From an uncultured Faecalibacterium sp. (GTDB lineage: Bacteria; Bacillota; Clostridia; Oscillospirales; Ruminococcaceae), in the NCBI GenBank assembly GCA_937915335.1, contig CALDLZ010000491.1, positions 1 to 8,967 of the forward strand: 8,967 nt of DNA, written 5' to 3'. Under the pieces are notes generated by a model. It was given only the letters and a program-made list of their open reading frames with translations. It searched no databases and had not been told where the DNA came from. The position numbers and the translations under genes are program-made. Each line of letters starts with the position of its first letter. Position 1 is the first letter of the stretch. Below are positions 6,401 to 8,967 of the stretch, in pieces.

Positions 6401-6446
6401 GCAGCTCGCGGAACGTGATGTCGAACGGGCACGTTCCGGAAGCTGC
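6401..6446 (-). other. Long inverted repeat / hairpin in the leader region
   Basis: Two arms pair as GCAGCT with AGCTGC (6401-6406/6441-6446) and CGGAACGTG with CACGTTCCG (6409-6417/6430-6438), separated by a 2x2 internal loop, around a 12-base terminal loop. That gives 15 perfect pairs in 46 bases. There is no adjacent T-run, so it is not a terminator. It can act as an RNA hairpin or as a palindromic protein-binding site on DNA. Confidence 0.75.
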
Positions 6447-6451
6447 CATGG

Positions 6452-6480
6452 CATCGGTCTGCCTTTCGGCTCTGCCGATG
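6452..6480 (-). other. Hairpin with GAAA tetraloop at the predicted RNA 5' end
   Basis: On the minus strand CATCGG/CCGATG (6480-6475 with 6457-6452) encloses a near-symmetric internal loop (CAGA/AGA) and a GCC-GAAA-GGC tetraloop hairpin. GNRA loops are common in structured RNAs. It begins right where a transcript from the promoter at 6486-6515 would start, so it could cap the 5' end of the RNA. Confidence 0.55.
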
Positions 6481-6485
6481 GTACT

Positions 6486-6515
6486 AGTTTACCGCATAAA
6501 ATAGTGAACTGACAA
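6486..6515 (-). promoter_or_regulatory. Putative late/leader promoter
   Basis: The minus strand contains TTGTCA (6515-6510), an 18-base spacer, and TAAACT (6491-6486). This is a fair but imperfect match to a sigma-A promoter, which fits a promoter that needs an activator. Initiation would fall near 6479, at the first hairpin. It lies about 20 nt after the stop codon of the sigma-like regulator gene. Confidence 0.45.
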
Positions 6516-6530
6516 TGATGTGATAGTGAA
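6501..6530. repeat. Pair of 8-base direct repeats flanking the -35 region, possible activator site
   Basis: On the minus strand TTCACTAT occurs at 6530-6523 and again at 6508-6501, 22 bases apart, about two helical turns. The copies bracket the putative -35 element. Spacing on the same DNA face and the position beside a promoter suggest a protein-binding site, possibly for the product of the gene immediately upstream. Two 8-base copies could also arise by chance. Confidence 0.4.
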
Positions 6531-6536
6531 GTGGGC

Positions 6537-6944
6537 TCAGATTTTCAGCTGCTCAATTGCTTGAGCTCGCAGACTATGGATCCAGCGGACTGAAATATCC
6601 ATCTTTGCAGCGATCTGTTCCCATGTCTGGATGTTTAGGTAATAATCCCGCAAAATGCAGTAATCACGATAATCTTCCAGCCGCTCCAACACCTCGTCGA
6701 TCTCTTCAAACAAAGCATCGCAGACGGCCAGCTGGGCATAAACCCTGCGTTCGGCTTCTTCCTCACGCTCGACTGCCCGGGCAAGGCTCTGTCCGTCGCC
6801 GCTGCCGCCGGGCGTTGCACTGACATTCTGGGTGGTGCGTCGGGTTGCTGTTTGAGCTTCAGCCAGCCGGTCAGAAAGCAACCGGTATTTCTTTTCAGCT
6901 TCCCGGTAGCGGCCAAGCCACGCCTTCTTTTCTTCGTAGGTCAA
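6537..6944 (-). CDS. Sigma-70 region 4-like regulator, DUF1492/ArpU-type
   Basis: A 135-residue protein. Residues 1-35 and 55-95 are charged helices likely to form a coiled coil, joined by a Ser/Gly/Pro linker (about 40-52). The C-terminus, LRDYYLNIQTWEQIAAKM and DISVRWIHSLRAQAIEQLK, is a sigma region-4-like helix-turn-helix. This layout matches the small DUF1492/ArpU-like proteins that sit between early and late genes of phages of Gram-positive bacteria and are thought to activate late transcription. The start is a TTG at 6944 with AAGGAGG 9 nt upstream, and it overlaps the previous stop codon as TTGA. Its position just before a promoter-like site with direct repeats, ahead of the terminase genes, supports a late-activator role. 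The target itself is inferred. Confidence 0.82.
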   Translation of the reverse strand: MTYEEKKAWLGRYREAEKKYRLLSDRLAEAQTATRRTTQNVSATPGGSGDGQSLARAVEREEEAERRVYAQLAVCDALFEEIDEVLERLEDYRDYCILRDYYLNIQTWEQIAAKMDISVRWIHSLRAQAIEQLKI

Positions 6945-7549
6945 CCGGTTTCGCCTCCTTCCAGCACCCGCAGCAGGCCCTCCACGTCATACCGCCAGTG
7001 AACCCGGAGCAGGTGCTGTTCCACCTCGATGCCGTTCAGGGCGGCCCACTGCCACGGGATGCTCTTGCGGGTCTGGGTGCTCATGTATTCCAGCACGGCG
7101 CTGGCCGGGACGGCAAAGGTGCGGTTGACCTTGCCCCGGTAGTTGATGACCACATGAGCCGTCTGGCCCTTGAAAGATGCGGCATGGGCCATATCGGTGA
7201 TGTGCTTGATCTTGTGGTACTTCTGCCGCTCCCGGTCGTACCGACCCAGAATCTTCTCCAGCGGGATGCTGGGCGTTTCAATGGTCTTGAGCTCGAAATA
7301 GTGGTGCATGGGGTAGCGGTAAACATCAAAATCACAGATGTTGTCAATGGAAAAGCTCAGGTTCTCATTGCCGCCGTAGTAGGCCGCGGCGCTGTCCTTG
7401 AGCCGGTAGCACCAGGCATCCTTCGGCATGGAGCTTTTCCAATCGGCTTCAAATTGCTTTCCGGTATTCAATCGGTTCTCCTTTCTGCGGAGGTTTCTCA
7501 GTGCCCGGCCCGCCGTTGGATCGGGATAGTATTCACGGTTCCGGTACAT
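6941..7549 (-). CDS. RecU-like Holliday junction resolvase
   Basis: A 202-residue PD-(D/E)XK-fold nuclease related to RecU, which resolves four-way junctions produced by recombination or replication. Visible landmarks are NTGKQFEADW (E34), the core ICDFDVYRY (D73), YFELKTIETPSIPLEKI (E86-x-K88), and a C-terminal ARKSIPW-like segment TRKSIPWQW. These correspond in order to RecU motifs GKxxE, DFxG and FDxKxT. The start is ATG 7549, with AAGGAGG 6 nt upstream, and the gene overlaps the initiator gene by 17 nt. In the phage it would process recombination intermediates or branched DNA before packaging. Divergence from bacterial RecU is considerable, so a general phage VRR/RecU-type nuclease is the fallback description. 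Confidence 0.78.
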   Translation of the reverse strand: MYRNREYYPDPTAGRALRNLRRKENRLNTGKQFEADWKSSMPKDAWCYRLKDSAAAYYGGNENLSFSIDNICDFDVYRYPMHHYFELKTIETPSIPLEKILGRYDRERQKYHKIKHITDMAHAASFKGQTAHVVINYRGKVNRTFAVPASAVLEYMSTQTRKSIPWQWAALNGIEVEQHLLRVHWRYDVEGLLRVLEGGETG

Positions 7550-8336
7550 CGGGCCCCTCCTTTTTCTTCAGCCGCCTGCGGAGGGCGGCATCCTTCAGAA
7601 AATCGTTGCCGCTGGGCTCCGGCCTGTCCACCCGCTTGCTGCGCCCGGCCCTGATGGGGTGGGTACGCCGGTATTCCTCGGCAGACCTGCAGCCCTGGGT
7701 CTCCGCCTCGATCAGCGCCTTCCGCACATAGGCCCAGCTGTGTGCTCCGGCATCGATGCACTTGCGCAGGATCACCCGAGCCAATTCCTCCCCCAGCCGG
7801 TCAGCGTATTCCGTCAGCTCCCGCTTCCCGGATGCACTGAGCTTCCCGATATCCCGTTCAAACTCTTTTACCAGGGGGGAGGTCGTCGGTCTGTCCGGCG
7901 GCTGTGGCGAAGCCTCAGACGACATCTTGTTAGTTTGTTGGTTTGTTAGACTTGTTAAGTTATGGTTAGGAGCTGGTTGGTAGCTGGTTACCTGCTGGTT
8001 GATCTCCTGGTTAGGCCGGATAATGTCTTCATAATTATTTATCGTAATAATGGTGTATTTCGGCCCTGTCTGGCTGGTTATGTAGCTGGTTGTCCTCAAA
8101 TGCTCCAAGGCTGTCCGAATGGATTGTTCAGACATTTTGAGTTGTTTTGCAAGGTTTGCGCGGCTTGTCACCAGCTGGCCGGGCTTGATGATGATGCCCT
8201 GCCACTGCTTTTCCTGCCAGTTGGCGGTAAGCAGCAGGTGGAAAAACAGGCGGGCGGTGTTGGGCTCTGTGTACCACTCCCAGTCGGTCAGGCCGCGGGG
8301 AAAGGCCACAAAGCCACGGGATGGGTCAATGCCCAC
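7533..8336 (-). CDS. Phage replication initiator with winged-helix and DnaD domains
   Basis: A 267-residue protein. The N-terminus (FVAFPRGLTDWEWYTEPNTA, about 10-28) leads into a winged helix-turn-helix at about 50-102: GQLVTSRANLAKQLKMSEQS, followed by IRTALEHLRTTSYI. A polar Asn/Gln/Thr/Ser/Pro-rich linker (108-153) precedes a DnaD-like helical domain at about 154-215 (LVKEFERDIGKLSASGKREL to WAYVRKALIEAE), then a basic tail. The order resembles phage initiators that bind their own origin and recruit the helicase loader or helicase. The start is GTG 8336 with AAAGGAGGT 6 nt upstream. The linker codons coincide with an iteron-like DNA repeat array, as in lambda O where the origin lies inside the initiator gene. 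It is 57 nt downstream of ssb and overlaps the RecU-like gene. Confidence 0.85.
   Translation of the reverse strand: MGIDPSRGFVAFPRGLTDWEWYTEPNTARLFFHLLLTANWQEKQWQGIIIKPGQLVTSRANLAKQLKMSEQSIRTALEHLRTTSYITSQTGPKYTIITINNYEDIIRPNQEINQQVTSYQPAPNHNLTSLTNQQTNKMSSEASPQPPDRPTTSPLVKEFERDIGKLSASGKRELTEYADRLGEELARVILRKCIDAGAHSWAYVRKALIEAETQGCRSAEEYRRTHPIRAGRSKRVDRPEPSGNDFLKDAALRRRLKKKEGPDVPEP
7927..8091. repeat. Iteron-like repeats and AT-rich stretch: candidate replication origin
   Basis: Within the initiator gene, GCTGGTT occurs exactly at 7972, 7983, 7994, 8073 and 8085, with CCTGGTT at 8006. TGGTT also occurs at 7939 and 7963. The run 7963, 7974, 7985, 7996, 8008 has spacings of 11, 11, 11 and 12. 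A looser run of TTGTT (7927, 7935, 7943, 7952) continues on one side. Bases 8021-8060, between the two groups, are 32/40 A+T. Iterons beside an AT-rich unwinding region inside an initiator gene fit a lambda-type phage origin. Binding is not shown. Confidence 0.6.
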
Positions 8337-8393
8337 GGTCTGACCTCCTTTTCTGTAAAGTGCCCGTATCGCCAGATAGCACAGCGTTTAGAA

Positions 8394-8967
8394 TCAGAAG
8401 GGCAGGTCATCCGCACTGTCGTCAATGAGGGCGTCGGCTTCCGGTGTACCCACGGCGGGCCCAGCGGGTGCTGCGGCCTGAGAGGTGCGGGGCGCATAGT
8501 CCGCCAGATTCTCGCCAGGGTACATCTGCCCACCGGTCAGGCTGGTCTGCTCGGGTACCGGTTCCGGCTCATCAAAGGGCGTCGGCTCACTGGTGGGCAC
8601 GGGTTCCGGCGGGGCCGTGGGCTCTGTGCAGAGGTCGATAAGATTCTGCATCCACCGGAAGATCACCATTCCGCCGGGCTGAATATCGTCGGCATCCACG
8701 CTGTAATAGGTCTTGCCGTTATACTCCCGGCTCTTGAGCTCCCGGGCAAAGACGGTGACGGCATCGCCTTTCAGCAGCAGGCCGTCCCACTTGTCCAGTC
8801 CATGCCAGACGTTCACCTGCACATACAGGCTATCCCCGCCGCCCGTGTCCGTCTTGACGCTGTGGGCCTTCACATCGAACTTGAGCACCTGCTTCTGGCC
8901 CACATCCTTGAACACCGGGTCCTTGGCAAGAGTACCGTGGATCAGCACGCCGGTCTTGTGGGTCAGG
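8394..8967 (-). CDS. ssb: Single-stranded DNA-binding protein (5' end outside the window)
   Basis: An SSB with an OB fold: TGVLIHGTLAKDPVFKDVG, VLKFDVKAHS, SLYVQVNVWHGLDKWDG, GDAVTVFARELKSREYNGKT and YYSVDADDIQ. A Pro/Glu-rich linker follows, and the acidic tip DDLPF is the conserved tail that binds replication and repair partners. It coats single-stranded DNA during phage replication. A GTG at 8948 could be a start, but it has no ribosome binding site and the frame stays open to the window edge (LTHKTG before it). SSB family members also have residues ahead of this point, so the true start is probably beyond 8967. Fifty-seven bases separate its stop from the initiator GTG. Confidence 0.92.
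   Translation of the reverse strand, partial: LTHKTGVLIHGTLAKDPVFKDVGQKQVLKFDVKAHSVKTDTGGGDSLYVQVNVWHGLDKWDGLLLKGDAVTVFARELKSREYNGKTYYSVDADDIQPGGMVIFRWMQNLIDLCTEPTAPPEPVPTSEPTPFDEPEPVPEQTSLTGGQMYPGENLADYAPRTSQAAAPAGPAVGTPEADALIDDSADDLPF

Larger units (their letters stand above)
6075..6480 (-). ncRNA. Candidate structured non-coding or leader RNA containing a tRNA-like cloverleaf
   Basis: The interval 6046-6536 between the regulator gene and terS has no credible protein gene. On the minus strand it starts just downstream of a promoter-like sequence and ends in two terminators, giving a putative transcript of about 370-405 nt. In order it shows a GAAA-capped hairpin (6480-6452), a 15-pair two-part hairpin (6446-6401), a cloverleaf-like element ending in CCA (6391-6321), then local hairpins CCGCC/GGCGG, CAGCC/GGCTG and GGCGGGC/GCCCGCC (6249-6222), and a ten-pair stem ATCCG+GCGGG (6186-6151) with a 3-base bulge. 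Nearly every segment can pair locally. No Rfam class is recognised; ROOL and GOLLD RNAs occur in phages near tRNAs but are longer. A terminated late leader analogous to lambda 6S RNA is one reading. The ends and existence as a single RNA are inferred. Confidence 0.45.

Noticed and set aside
6038..6418. Short open frames on both strands in the leader region
   Set aside because: They overlap hairpins and terminators, lack ribosome binding sites and show low-complexity Arg/Pro/Cys composition.
7927..8091. CRISPR array
   Set aside because: The repeats are 7 bases at 11-12 base spacing with no spacer-sized intervals, and they lie inside a coding gene.

Overview
The window is part of a temperate siphovirus-type (tailed) phage or prophage of a Gram-positive host. 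The genes suggest this: a SPP1/Terminase_3-like packaging and head module, a DnaD-type initiator, a RecU-like resolvase, a DUF1492/ArpU-like sigma-fold regulator, and strong AAGGAGG ribosome binding sites. The GC-rich coding bias and family mix suggest an intestinal Clostridia (Oscillospiraceae/Ruminococcaceae-like) host. That host assignment is inference. Every supported gene lies on the minus strand, so transcription runs from high to low coordinates.

Replication and regulation block (8967 to 6537): an ssb gene open at the window edge, then a DnaD-domain initiator carrying an iteron-like repeat array and an AT-rich stretch (candidate origin), then a RecU-like Holliday junction resolvase, then a small sigma-region-4-like regulator. 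The last three overlap and look translationally coupled.

Control region (6536 to 6046): about 490 bases with no credible gene. It holds two copies of an 8-base direct repeat, a promoter-like sequence, two large hairpins, a 71-nt tRNA-like cloverleaf ending in CCA, further hairpins, and two consecutive rho-independent terminators just before terS. I read this as a structured leader or non-coding RNA gene of roughly 370-405 nt, possibly the late-promoter leader. It is the part I find most unusual.

Packaging and head block (6045 to 1093): small terminase, large terminase, a portal gene broken by a frameshift, and a minor capsid protein. The C-terminal third of the capsid protein is not part of the normal capsid domain, is lower in GC, and carries a JAMM/JAB-like metal site motif. 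It looks like a MuF-style effector fusion. A small acidic gene overlaps its end and could be the cognate immunity protein.

Cargo and downstream (1115 to 1): the acidic small gene and a beta-sandwich-type lipoprotein gene are each followed by a terminator. A perfect tRNA-Trp(CCA) begins 3 nt after the second terminator, and the start of a GP20-like scaffold gene runs off the window. With terminators inside what should be one late operon, antitermination or separate promoters must act for the head genes to be fully expressed. The portal frameshift, if real and not an assembly error, would make the prophage defective for virion production.
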